44,642 nt of DNA from Akkermansiaceae bacterium (GTDB lineage Bacteria; Verrucomicrobiota; Verrucomicrobiia; Verrucomicrobiales; Akkermansiaceae): the NCBI GenBank assembly GCA_028822695.1, contig JAPKDA010000009.1, positions 1-44,642 of the forward strand, given 5' to 3'. How positions within the stretch are numbered: position 1 is the stretch's first letter; every line of letters starts with the position of its first letter. The notes under the pieces were generated by a model. The model searched no databases and had not been told where the DNA came from. It saw only the letters and a program-made list of their open reading frames with translations. Made by a program: the position numbers and the translations under genes. Below are positions 29,214 through 36,835 of this stretch, piece after piece.

Positions 29214-31139
29214 TTACCAATCTTTTTCGGGGCGTTTTTGGCGGTGTTCCTGACGCATCAGGGGAGTCATTTGGAAGTCGGCGTTTTCGGAGAGAATGCG
29301 TCTGGCGTGCTCTTCCGGAGATTCGTTCTCCCGGGGAGGCGATTGCTGTTCGGCCTGCTGTGGTTCGGGTCGACCTTGGGGTTGTTCTTCCTCGCCTTCA
29401 TCGCCTTCGTTTTTGGGAGGCTGGTTTTCCTCGTTTTCGTCTCCAGGTTCGTTCCCTTTGGGGTCGTCGCCTTCGTTCTCTGGCTCGCCGTCCTCTTTTT
29501 CCTTGTCGCCCTTGTCGGGGTTTTCGCCCTTTTGCTCGTCCTTATTTTCGGAGTCGCCGTCTTCCTTGTTCTCTTCGTTCTCTTCGCCGTCCTCCTGCTT
29601 TTCCTGGTCTTGTTGCTCTTGTTCTTGCTCTTCCTTCAGTTCGTCGAGGCGGCGTTTGACGAGGGCGTGGTTGTCTTTGGTCTGTTGTTGGTCCGGAGTG
29701 AGTTGGAGGGCGTCTTCGTAGTGGGCGAGGGATTCGTTCCAATTGGAGATGATTTCCTCCATGGCTTCTTCAGAGGGTGGGGTCTCTTTCGATCCGAGAG
29801 ATTCCTCGCCGAGTTTGAAGAGGGAGTTGCCGAGGGAGTAGTGGGCGGCGGATTGGACTTCCTGATCGGATGAGAGGAGAGCGGCGGAGTAGGCAGCGGT
29901 GGCCCGGTCGAAGTCGTTGAGTCGGTAGGCAGTGGCGCCGGCCCCCATTTGAAGTCGGGCGCGGCGTTCTCCGCTGGAGCGCTTGATTTCGTCTTCGAAC
30001 TGATCCATGGCCTTCTTGTAGAGACCGCGGGAGAGGGACTTTTCGGCGGAGGTGGAGGGGAGGATTCTCGCCTCAGCCGCCTGGGGCAGGCAGAGGAAGG
30101 CGAGGGCCATGGCGGCGGCCCGGCCGAGAATGTGCCATGGGGTGTTGATGATCATGCTGAGGATTAGGAGGACGATAGCGGGGAGAAGGAACCATTGGAA
30201 GCGGGGTATGGCCACTCGATGTTTCTTCCCTTCAAGTTCATAGCGATCCAGACGCTCTACTGCGGTCTCCAGATTTCCGGAAAAATGGCGGCCGGAGCCC
30301 CGGGTGTAGAAGCCATCGGTCTTGCGGGAGAGGAGGCGGAGGCCGTCGGTGTTGAGTCGGGAGAAGACGAGGTTGCCCTTGCTGTCCCGGAAGCGGCCAT
30401 CCTTTTCGTTGGAGTCGGGGAGGAAGGCGCCCTCGGTGGTGCCGAATCCGGCGGTGAAGATGGTGATTCCTTCTTCTTTGGCGTTCTCTGCGGTGTCCTC
30501 GTATCCGCCTTCGTGGTGTTCTCCATCGCTGAAGATGATGAGGGCGTTGTTTTTCTGGCCGGTGTCTTTGAGGGTGTCGATGGCGAGGTCGACGGCCTGC
30601 GCGACGTCCGATCCGCCGCGCGGGAGCCAGTCGGCGTCGAGTTGTTGCAGCATGACTGGGTCAAGTTGTTGGATCGTTTCGCGGACTGCGCCGTGGTCGA
30701 TGGTGAGGGGGGCCTGGAGGAAGGGGCTGCCGGAGAAGGCGATGACGCCGATGCGGTCGTTGGGGAAGTGATCGAGAACCTCCAAGGCGGAAGCGAGGGC
30801 GGCGGCGAGGCGGTTGGGGCTTTCGTCATCGGCGAGCATGGAGCGGGAGATGTCGATGGCGAGGAGGAGGTTTCGGCCGCGGATGGTTTCGTTCTCCTCT
30901 TCGTATCCCGCATTGGGTCCGGCGAATGCGGTGATGAGGAGGGCAAAGCCGAGGAGGGCGAGCGAGTAGGAGATCCAGCGTGGGACCGGGCTGCCGGAGC
31001 GGACGAGGGCGTGTTGGAGGCGGGAGGCGACCAATTTTTTCCATGCCCGTCCGCGTTTGCGTGAGGAGAGGATCGCGCCGAGCAGGAGGAGCGGCACGAG
31101 GAGCAGGAGGAAGAAGACCTCTGGATGGGCGAAACTCAC
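29214..31139 (-). CDS. BatB-BatC fusion: VWA membrane protein with TPR tail
   Basis: A 641-residue protein starting at GTG 31139, which overlaps the batA stop (GTGA). Two N-terminal helices precede a von Willebrand A domain with MIDAS motif LLLAIDISRSM, a Thr/Ser-containing loop in PRGGSDVAQAVD and the acidic IIFSDGEH. A membrane helix (WFLLPAIVLLILSMII, about 315-335) ends the BatB part. A second membrane or signal segment (MALAFLCLPQAAEA) leads to BatC-like TPRs (about 365-475; SLSRGLYKKAMDQFEDEIK, AAHYSLGNSLFKLGEE). A long, extremely acidic Glu/Gln/Asp/Asn tail follows (about 500-610). VWA domains bind partners through a metal ion. The longer frame to 31226 overlaps batA and is not used. 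Confidence 0.86.
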   Translation of the reverse strand: MSFAHPEVFFLLLLVPLLLLGAILSSRKRGRAWKKLVASRLQHALVRSGSPVPRWISYSLALLGFALLITAFAGPNAGYEEENETIRGRNLLLAIDISRSMLADDESPNRLAAALASALEVLDHFPNDRIGVIAFSGSPFLQAPLTIDHGAVRETIQQLDPVMLQQLDADWLPRGGSDVAQAVDLAIDTLKDTGQKNNALIIFSDGEHHEGGYEDTAENAKEEGITIFTAGFGTTEGAFLPDSNEKDGRFRDSKGNLVFSRLNTDGLRLLSRKTDGFYTRGSGRHFSGNLETAVERLDRYELEGKKHRVAIPRFQWFLLPAIVLLILSMIINTPWHILGRAAAMALAFLCLPQAAEARILPSTSAEKSLSRGLYKKAMDQFEDEIKRSSGERRARLQMGAGATAYRLNDFDRATAAYSAALLSSDQEVQSAAHYSLGNSLFKLGEESLGSKETPPSEEAMEEIISNWNESLAHYEDALQLTPDQQQTKDNHALVKRRLDELKEEQEQEQQDQEKQEDGEENEENKEDGDSENKDEQKGENPDKGDKEKEDGEPENEGDDPKGNEPGDENEENQPPKNEGDEGEEEQPQGRPEPQQAEQQSPPRENESPEEHARRILSENADFQMTPLMRQEHRQKRPEKDW

Positions 31140-32149
31140 GAGGGCATGGGAGGTGGGTTGAGTCCGATGAAGCTGAGGGCGAGGAAGGCGAGGACGAAAC
31201 TGGTGCCGATGAACCAGAGGAACCATTCGTCGGCATCGACGACGGTGTGGGTTTTCGATTCGCTTTTTTCAAGGGTGTTGATGCTGTCGAAGGTGTTGCG
31301 GAGGGAGGCGACGTCGCGGCAGCGGAAGAACTCGGCGTTGGTGAGGGAGGCGATTTCGCGGAGGGTGGTTTCGTCGAATTCCTGAGCGGGAAACGACTGG
31401 CGGCGGTTGGAGACGCGGCCGTCTTCGGTGCCGATGGCGATGGTGTAGATGCGGATGCCGAGTTCGGAGGCGAGTTTGGCGGCTTCGATGGGGTCGAGTT
31501 TGCCGGAGTTGTTGGCGCCGTCGGTGACGAGGACGACGACTTTGCTTTTCGCGTCGCGTTTGGTGAGGCGGGTGGAGGAGGCGGCGATGGCGGAGCCGAT
31601 GGCGGTGCCTTGTTCCTTGATTTCGCCGAGTTTGATCCGCTCGAGGTTCATCTTGAGCCAGTCATGGTCCATGGTGATGGGGCTGACGGCGTAGGGTCGG
31701 CCGGAGAAGGCGACGAGTCCGAGACGGTCGTCGGGGCGGAGGTCGATGAAGTCTCGGATGACTTCCTTGGCGACGACGATGCGTTGTTTGCGCGGGAGGC
31801 GTCTATCGTCGTTGGGGTAGAAGTCGGGGATTTCCATCGAGTAGGAGACATCGAGGGCGATGAGGATGTCGATGCCACTGGCGGTGCGGGCGACGTATTC
31901 GTTGCGCCATTGTGGTCGGGCGAGGGCGAAGATGGCGGCGATGATGGCGAAGATGAGGAGGGCGGCGGTGAGGGCGCCGGGACGTTGGTGGGCGCGTTGA
32001 CCGACGGAGCCGAGGATGGAGAGGGAGGAGAAGCCGATGGAGGCGGCGGCTCCGATGCGTCTCCGCAGGAAGAAGAGCGGCAGGACCAGCAGGAGGAGCA
32101 GGAGCCAAGCCGGGTCTTTGAAGGCGAAGTGTTGGAAGAAGGAGGGCAA
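31136..32149 (-). CDS. BatA: VWA-domain membrane protein
   Basis: A 337-residue protein: two N-terminal membrane helices (about 13-29 and 60-77), a VWA domain with a full MIDAS (IALDVSYSM with D100, S102 and S104; GTAIGSAIA; VLVTDGANNSG) and a C-terminal membrane helix (WFLWFIGTSFVLAFLALSFIGL). It matches BatA of aerotolerance operons in order and length (about 330 residues). It is followed by BatB-C with a 4-base overlap, and preceded by DUF4381, DUF58 and MoxR genes. The group is the standard MoxR-VWA chaperone-like system, in which the AAA ATPase is thought to remodel or insert metal into partners held by VWA proteins. Confidence 0.88.
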   Translation of the reverse strand: MPSFFQHFAFKDPAWLLLLLLVLPLFFLRRRIGAAASIGFSSLSILGSVGQRAHQRPGALTAALLIFAIIAAIFALARPQWRNEYVARTASGIDILIALDVSYSMEIPDFYPNDDRRLPRKQRIVVAKEVIRDFIDLRPDDRLGLVAFSGRPYAVSPITMDHDWLKMNLERIKLGEIKEQGTAIGSAIAASSTRLTKRDAKSKVVVLVTDGANNSGKLDPIEAAKLASELGIRIYTIAIGTEDGRVSNRRQSFPAQEFDETTLREIASLTNAEFFRCRDVASLRNTFDSINTLEKSESKTHTVVDADEWFLWFIGTSFVLAFLALSFIGLNPPPMPS

Positions 32150-32151
32150 GA

Positions 32152-32193
32152 AGTTATTGGTTATCAGTTATCAGAACTCGGAGGGATTTGGAT
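32152..32193. repeat. 7-base periodic array between DUF4381 and batA
   Basis: Units AGTTATT at 32152, GGTTATC at 32159, AGTTATC at 32166, AGAACTC at 32173 and GGAGGGA at 32180 fill the space between the DUF4381 stop and the batA start. All begin with a purine then G. Confidence 0.75.
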
Positions 32194-32718
32194 TTAGGGA
32201 TTGGGGGCGATTTCTTTGGTGCGGGTGGACTCGATGCCTTGGAGGGTGTTGAGGGATTTTTTGAGGATGATCTCGGCGTTCTCGGGGTCGGTGTGGGAGG
32301 GGGAGTATTTGAGAGCGGCGAGTTGTTCGAGGAGGGGGTTGAGTTTGTCGCGGGAACCGGCGGGGAGGCGGTCGAGGGCGTCGTCGCGGAGGAGGAATTC
32401 CTCGTGGGTTTCGTAGAGGGCAGGTTCGGAAAGGCAGGCGGCGAGGTAGCGGCGCACTGCGAAGGAGGCTTCTGTGGCGATTTGGGAGAGGGGTTGTTTG
32501 CTGATCGCACCGAGGAGGAGTTCGAGGTGTTTGCGGGATTCCTGGTAGATGCTGGCGACGCTACCGGGAGGGGCTGGTTTTGTGCGGGTCAGGAAGTAGA
32601 TGAAGAGTCCGATGGCGGCGAGGATGACGAGGGCGATGATGACCCAACTATACCACGGCACGTGCATCCCGGGGAGGAGGGGTGCGGGGTCGATGATGTC
32701 GTGGAGTTCGTCGTTCAT
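32194..32718 (-). CDS. DUF4381 family membrane protein of the Bat operon
   Basis: A 174-residue protein: a short N-terminus with DELHDIIDPAPLLPG, one membrane helix (YSWVIIALVILAAIGLFIYFL, about 23-43) and a helical cytoplasmic domain (QESRKHLELLLGAISKQPLSQIATEASFAVRRYLAACL). The layout and position between DUF58 and batA genes are those of DUF4381 in MoxR/Bat operons. Function unknown; probably a membrane partner of the MoxR and VWA proteins. Confidence 0.8.
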   Translation of the reverse strand: MNDELHDIIDPAPLLPGMHVPWYSWVIIALVILAAIGLFIYFLTRTKPAPPGSVASIYQESRKHLELLLGAISKQPLSQIATEASFAVRRYLAACLSEPALYETHEEFLLRDDALDRLPAGSRDKLNPLLEQLAALKYSPSHTDPENAEIILKKSLNTLQGIESTRTKEIAPNP

Positions 32719-32753
32719 GCCATGTAGGACTGGAGCAGGTTACTAATTTCTAG

Positions 32754-32780
32754 CCGCGAAGAGGCACAAAAGTCGCAAGA
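32754..32780. repeat. Three copies of a 9-base degenerate repeat
   Basis: CCGCGAAGA (32754), GGCACAAAA (32763) and GTCGCAAGA (32772) lie head to tail in the gap between DUF58 and DUF4381. The period is nine, unlike the 7-base arrays elsewhere. Confidence 0.5.
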
Positions 32781-32820
32781 GGAGGGGTGGGTGGGGGGCG
32801 TTTTGGTTTCCAGTGGGCTG

Positions 32821-33714
32821 TCAGTGGTTTTTGCGGAGGGCGTGACGTTTCAGAAGTTTGTGGAGGGCTGGGAGGTAGTCGGTGGTGGTGGAGACGGAGG
32901 CATGGTCGATGCCATAGCGTTTGAAAACGGCGCGGACGCCCTGGCGGTGGCGGCGGGTGAGCTTGTGGTAGGCCATGCGCACGTTGCTGTTGCTGGTGTT
33001 GACGATGCGCTCGTAGCCGTGCTCGTTGTCGCGAAGGACGACTTTGCCGACGTCGGGGATGCGTTCTTCGGCGGGGTCGAAGAGGCGGAGGGCCATGGTT
33101 TCGTGTTTTGCCGAGAGGGTGCCGAGAGGTTTGCGGATTTCGGTGTCGAGGAAATCGGAGATGAGGAAGACGAGGGCTTTGCGTTTGAGGGTGTGGAGAA
33201 GGAAGTCGCAGGCGGCGGGGATGTTGGTGCCGGGTTTCTCGGGGATGTTGGTGAGGATTTCGCGGACGCTGCGGAGGATCTGCTTGCTGCCTTTGGCGGG
33301 GGGGAGGAAGAGGATTGGTTCGGCGCCAAAGAGGAGGAGGCCGACTTTGTCGCCGTTGTCGCGGGCACTGAAGGCGAGGACGGCGGCGATTTCTGCGGCG
33401 AGTTCGCGTTTGCTGAGTTTGCCGCTGCCGTAGAGGGTGGATCCGGAGATGTCGACGGCGATGACGACGGAGAGTTCGCGTTCCTCACGAAATTTACGGA
33501 TGAAGGGCTTTCCGGTTCGGGCGGTGACGTTCCAGTCGATGAAGCGGATTTCGTCGCCGTGTTGGTATTCGCGGAACTCGTCGAAATCGAGTCCTTGTCC
33601 TTTGAAGGAGGAGTGATACTCGCCGCCGAAGGATTCGTTGACGAGTCGCTTGGCGCGGATCTCGAGGCGCCGAACGCGCTTCATGACTTCCTCGATGGCT
33701 TCTTGGGAGAGCAT
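32821..33714 (-). CDS. DUF58 protein (VWA-like) of the Bat operon
   Basis: A 297-residue soluble protein with the DUF58 signature LDFDEFREYQHGDEIRFIDWNVTARTGKPFIRKF (about 43-76) followed by a VWA-like fold: VVIAVDISGSTLYG (MIDAS-like DxSGS), GLLLFGAEP and LVFLISDFLDTE. DUF58 proteins nearly always sit beside MoxR ATPases and are thought to be their substrates or adaptors. It lies between moxR (upstream) and the DUF4381 gene (downstream). Confidence 0.9.
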   Translation of the reverse strand: MLSQEAIEEVMKRVRRLEIRAKRLVNESFGGEYHSSFKGQGLDFDEFREYQHGDEIRFIDWNVTARTGKPFIRKFREERELSVVIAVDISGSTLYGSGKLSKRELAAEIAAVLAFSARDNGDKVGLLLFGAEPILFLPPAKGSKQILRSVREILTNIPEKPGTNIPAACDFLLHTLKRKALVFLISDFLDTEIRKPLGTLSAKHETMALRLFDPAEERIPDVGKVVLRDNEHGYERIVNTSNSNVRMAYHKLTRRHRQGVRAVFKRYGIDHASVSTTTDYLPALHKLLKRHALRKNH

Positions 33715-33797
33715 GGTTGTCGGTTATCGGTTATTCGTTATCAGTTAAGGGGGTGAAGTGCGGGATCTGAGGATCCGGGAGTAGGAACGGGTCAGGA
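33715..33797. repeat. Long 7-base periodic array between moxR and the DUF58 gene
   Basis: Starting right at the DUF58 start codon: GGTTGTC at 33715, GGTTATC at 33722, GGTTATT at 33729, CGTTATC at 33736, AGTTAAG at 33743. It then goes on in weaker form (GGGGTGA, AGTGCGG, and so on) to about 33797. It fills nearly the whole spacer, which contains nothing else visible. Confidence 0.8.
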
Positions 33798-33807
33798 GCC
33801 GGTTTCC

Positions 33808-34806
33808 TTAGGGGACGGGGACTTTGGCGAGGATGCGTTCGATGACGGTGTCGGGGGTCATGTCTTCGGCTTCGGCTTCGTAGGAGAGGAGGACGCGGTG
33901 GCGGAGGACGTCGCGGGCGAGGATTTTGACATCCTGCGGGGTGACAAAGGATCGGCCATCCATGAAGGCGCGGGCCCGGGCGACGAGGGCGAGGTTGATG
34001 GTGGCGCGGGGAGATGCTCCGGCGCGGATGAGTGGCTGAAGGCTGGAGTCGACCTTGGAGGGGTAGCGGGTGGCGATGACGAGATCGACGATGTATTCGC
34101 GGACGGCAGGATCCATGTAGATCTCGTTGAGGAGGGCGCGGCTTTCGGCGATGGTTTCTTGGTCGACGACTGGCTCCGTGGTTGGATGGGCGGCGGTGTT
34201 GGCCATGCGGTCCATGATTTCAAGTTCGTCGGCTTTGCTGGGGTAGCCGACGGTGACTTTGAGGAGGAAGCGGTCGAGTTGGGCTTCGGGAAGTTGGTAA
34301 GTTCCCTCCTGATCGATGGGATTCTGGGTGGCGAGGACGAGAAAGGGCTTGGGGAGGAGGTAGGTTTTGTCGCCGAGGGTGACTTGCCGCTCCTGCATTG
34401 CTTCGAGGAGGGCGGATTGGACTTTCGCGGGGGCGCGGTTGATTTCGTCGGCAAGGATGATGTGGGCGAAGATCGGGCCGAGCTTTGGTTCGAAGGTTCG
34501 TTCCTCGGGATTGTAGATCATGGTGCCGACGAGGTCGGCAGGGAGGAGGTCGGGGGTGAACTGGATTCGGGAGAAGCTGAGTTTCATGGATCCGGCGAGG
34601 GCGTTGACGGCGAGGGTCTTGGCGAGGCCGGGCATTCCTTCGAGGAGGATATGGCCGTTGCAGAGCATGCCGATGATGAGGCGATCGACGAGTTCTTCCT
34701 GTCCGACGAGGACGCGGCCGATTTCGTCTTTGACGCGGTTGATCCACGGGCTGGCGGCGGCGATGCGGCCGGCGAGTTGCTGGGGGTCGTTGGTGGGGGT
34801 TTCCAT
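33808..34806 (-). CDS. MoxR-family AAA+ ATPase
   Basis: A 332-residue protein with Walker A GMPGLAKT (57-64), Walker B ILADEINRAPAK (D120, E121), sensor LVLATQNPIDQEGTYQLPEAQLDRF and a C-terminal lid (TPQDVKILARDVLRHRVLLSYEAEAE). MoxR ATPases work with VWA proteins as chaperone-like or metal-insertion machines. It is the first gene of the minus-strand series MoxR, DUF58, DUF4381, BatA, BatB-C, BatD-E. The 206 bases upstream should hold the operon promoter. Confidence 0.95.
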   Translation of the reverse strand: METPTNDPQQLAGRIAAASPWINRVKDEIGRVLVGQEELVDRLIIGMLCNGHILLEGMPGLAKTLAVNALAGSMKLSFSRIQFTPDLLPADLVGTMIYNPEERTFEPKLGPIFAHIILADEINRAPAKVQSALLEAMQERQVTLGDKTYLLPKPFLVLATQNPIDQEGTYQLPEAQLDRFLLKVTVGYPSKADELEIMDRMANTAAHPTTEPVVDQETIAESRALLNEIYMDPAVREYIVDLVIATRYPSKVDSSLQPLIRAGASPRATINLALVARARAFMDGRSFVTPQDVKILARDVLRHRVLLSYEAEAEDMTPDTVIERILAKVPVP

Positions 34807-34915
34807 GAGAAGTTGTGGTTAAGAATCACGACAAGCGGGGGGCTGGCAATGTTGAATTCGGGGTTGGGGGGAGTGAGGGGGTGGATTGGGGTAGGTTGGC
34901 GGGGGGAACGGAGAA

Positions 34916-34941
34916 TTTGACCGCTGATTTCGCTGATTAGG
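34916..34941. repeat. GACCGCTGATT repeat upstream of moxR
   Basis: GACCGCTGATTTCGCTGATT at 34919-34938 is almost the same as the sequence near 15689-15707. Each has an internal CGCTGATT or CACTGATT echo about 9-10 bases apart. Confidence 0.6.
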
Positions 34942-35012
34942 TTGCTTGCTGGGGAAGCGTCGGTCAGGGGGCTTTTTGCGTCGCTCTTTGTCGGCAGAAG
35001 AGAGTGACGTCG

Positions 35013-35903
35013 TCAAGGAACCAGGCGGTGAGGGCCAGTTGATACGTGCCGAGGGAGATCCGGACGGGGAAGGGTTGGAGGCCGGTGGGTCTGCTTGGAG
35101 TAATTATAGCCATCGAGAACGGCGCGGACATCGCCGATGAAGGCGTCGATGCGGAATTCCATGGGGAGGCGTTCGGCGTCGTCGCTCATCCACATAGTGG
35201 TCTTTTTCATCTTCTTGTAGGTTTTGAGGGCCATGGTGGAGTTGTTGATCTTATTGAGTTTCAGATCGAGTTTGATGCATTGACGTCCGTTGTGCATTTC
35301 CCGGCCGAGGACAGTGATGCGGGCGAGGTAGGCGGAATTGAAGGGGTGCATGACGAGGTGCACGTTGCCGCCATTCTTGAGAGGGAGGCTGCGGATGTAT
35401 TGGATGGTGGAGAGGAGGTCGTAGACCTTGTGGTTGGAATATTTGAAGGTGGCCTTCTTTGTTTTGGGGACGGAGCCTTTCTTAAACCTGGTGGTGACTT
35501 CGGTGCTGGTGACGGTGGTGGCGCCGTAGCGGTTGGTGGTGGTTTTGACTTCTTCCTTGTCCTTCTCCTTGGAGACAAAGAGGGAGGAGGTGTAGTCGTG
35601 CTTTTTGAGGAAGGAGGTATATTCGAAGGAGTAGGGGAAGATGCCGCCGGCGACGCCGGTGCTTTTGCCGTAGCCTTGGGCGATGTAGTTCTCCGGGTAG
35701 CGTTTGTCGGCGCGGCCGAAGACGAAATTGACGCGGCCGGAGTTGAGGGCGCCGTTCCAGCTGAGTTCGTAGGTGAGGGAAAGGGGGCGTGGGTTGAGGT
35801 GCGGACCGGGTTTGCCGGTGTTGACGCCCTTTTGCCAGCCGGAGGCGGCGGGGAGGGCGGAGAGGAGGGAGGCAAGGGCAAGGAGGAGGACTTGGGGGCG
35901 CAT
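35013..35903 (-). CDS. DUF3108 exported protein
   Basis: A 296-residue protein: signal peptide (LLLALASLLSALPAASG), then a beta-rich domain with LTYELSWNGALNSGRVNFVFG at the start, YDLLSTIQYIRSLPL, ITVLGREMHNGRQCIKLDL, and TTMWMSDDAERLPMEFRIDAFIGDVRAVLDGY at the end. These are the DUF3108 hallmarks (a LolA/LolB-like open beta barrel). The last 30 residues are Pro/Arg/His-rich and look like an unconserved extension. Probably periplasmic, function unknown. It starts 34 bases from a perfect 20-base palindrome that may be its operator. Confidence 0.83.
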   Translation of the reverse strand: MRPQVLLLALASLLSALPAASGWQKGVNTGKPGPHLNPRPLSLTYELSWNGALNSGRVNFVFGRADKRYPENYIAQGYGKSTGVAGGIFPYSFEYTSFLKKHDYTSSLFVSKEKDKEEVKTTTNRYGATTVTSTEVTTRFKKGSVPKTKKATFKYSNHKVYDLLSTIQYIRSLPLKNGGNVHLVMHPFNSAYLARITVLGREMHNGRQCIKLDLKLNKINNSTMALKTYKKMKKTTMWMSDDAERLPMEFRIDAFIGDVRAVLDGYNYSKQTHRPPTLPRPDLPRHVSTGPHRLVP

Positions 35904-35920
35904 GATGTGGGGTTTGGACA

Positions 35921-36100
35921 GTGAGGGAGCGGAGCGTATTCAAACAATTGTTTGAATTAGGAGCGTATTTCGCGATGGTCGGAGCGCTGTTGTTGTCTGA
36001 GCCGGAGTTTTTTTTGCCGGAGAGGTGGATACGGCCGACCTTGGTGTTGGCGGGATCGGGGCTGGGGATGTTGGTTGGCTCTGCGATGGAGGCGGGCTGA
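35921..36100 (+). CDS. Small membrane protein, 59 aa (or 41 aa from the inner ATG)
   Basis: From GTG at 35921 a frame of 60 codons ends TGA at 36098. The product shows QLFELGAYFAMVGALLLS, EPEFFLPERWIRP and TLVLAGSGLGMLVGSAMEAG: two short hydrophobic segments joined by a charged turn. An ATG at 35975 would give 41 residues and leave the palindrome at 35938-35957 upstream. Codon use is G-ending as in other plus-strand genes. It is divergent from the DUF3108 gene. The stop codon lies inside a GCGGGCT/AGCCCGC hairpin repeat. No family is recognised. Confidence 0.5.
   Translation: MRERSVFKQLFELGAYFAMVGALLLSEPEFFLPERWIRPTLVLAGSGLGMLVGSAMEAG
35938..35957. promoter_or_regulatory. Perfect 20-bp palindrome, probable operator
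   Basis: ATTCAAACAATTGTTTGAAT is fully self-complementary. It is flanked by a direct repeat GGAGCGTATT at 35931-35940 and 35960-35969. It lies 34 bases upstream of the DUF3108 start on one side and 18 bases before the ATG option of the small membrane ORF on the other. The length and symmetry fit a dimeric repressor site (TetR-family-like). The regulator is not in the window. Confidence 0.65.
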
Positions 36101-36215
36101 GAAGCCCGCGAGGACTTTTGCAGGCCGGGAAGCCTGCACCACTTTTGGGCGCGGGGATGAGGGGGGCCGGGTCGGGGCCCCGGGGAGACTTTTGCAGGAC
36201 GGAGGCCAGCGCTAC
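36092..36215. repeat. Cluster of REP-like hairpins before hisI end
   Basis: GCGGGCT-GAGA-AGCCCGC at 36092-36109, then GCAGGCCGGGAAGCCTGC with CACCACTTT from about 36120, then a GGGGCCCCGG stretch near 36175, then GCAGGACGGAGGCCAGCGCTAC near 36193-36214. This is the same vocabulary as at 22286-22336. Confidence 0.6.
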
Positions 36216-36227
36216 GTTTGGGCCGCG

Positions 36228-36641
36228 TTAGTCCTCGAATTCGAGGGTGGCGGGGGAGCCGGGGATGACTTTGCGGTAGAAGCAGGAGCGGCGGTTGGTG
36301 TGGCAGGCGCCGGCGCCTTTTTGGTCAACGTAGAGGATGATCGCGTCCTGGTCGCAGTCAGTGCGGATTTCGCGGACGGTCTGGGTGTGTCCGGAGGTGG
36401 CGCCTTTGTGCCAGATTTCCTGGCGGCTCCGAGAGTAGTAAACGGCCTCGCCGATTTCGAGGGTCATGCGGAGGGATTCGGCATTCATCCAGGCGAGCAT
36501 GAGGGGTTCCTTGGTCTCAGCATCGATGGCCACGGCGGCGAGGAGGCCGTTGGCGTCGAACTTCGGGACGAAGGCGGTGGTTTCGTCAGTTTTTTCGCCC
36601 TCTGGTTTGGTTCCAAAGGTGATGGTGTCGCCTGCGCTCAT
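36228..36641 (-). CDS. hisI: Phosphoribosyl-AMP cyclohydrolase HisI
   Basis: A 137-residue protein catalysing the third step of histidine synthesis (hydrolysis of phosphoribosyl-AMP). Motifs: [44 protein letters not shown], then [34 protein letters not shown] with the zinc/magnesium cysteines. Only the cyclohydrolase domain is present; the HisE pyrophosphatase half is separate or elsewhere. The ATG at 36641 ([10 protein letters not shown]) fits the family length. No other his gene is adjacent. Confidence 0.95.
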   Translation of the reverse strand: MSAGDTITFGTKPEGEKTDETTAFVPKFDANGLLAAVAIDAETKEPLMLAWMNAESLRMTLEIGEAVYYSRSRQEIWHKGATSGHTQTVREIRTDCDQDAIILYVDQKGAGACHTNRRSCFYRKVIPGSPATLEFED

Positions 36642-36700
36642 GATGGAGGGAATCTGGGGTGGGGCGGTGGTGGTGTCGAGGGGGAATGGGGTTGGGTGTC

Positions 36701-36765
36701 CTCGGTCAAATGTCCCAAGTCGAAGGTCGCAGGTCGGGGCTGGGAGGGGAGGAACACTCAATATC
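36701..36765. repeat. 7-base periodic array upstream of the holB-like gene
   Basis: Five units ending GTC in strict phase: CTCGGTC at 36701, AAATGTC at 36708, CCAAGTC at 36715, GAAGGTC at 36722, GCAGGTC at 36729. Weaker in-phase units follow. The string CGAAGGTCGCAGGTCGGG recurs exactly at 37861 after the same gene. Confidence 0.8.
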
Positions 36766-36835
36766 CAATTTCCAAGGGGGAGAGGGGGGGAGTTTGGGAT
36801 TGCAGGGTGAGGGGGAGTGGGCAGCATGGGGGCCG

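Noticed and set aside
33715-33797. CRISPR or slippage microsatellite in the heptad arrays
   Set aside because: No long repeats with unique spacers, and the 7-base units differ from each other, so neither explanation fits.
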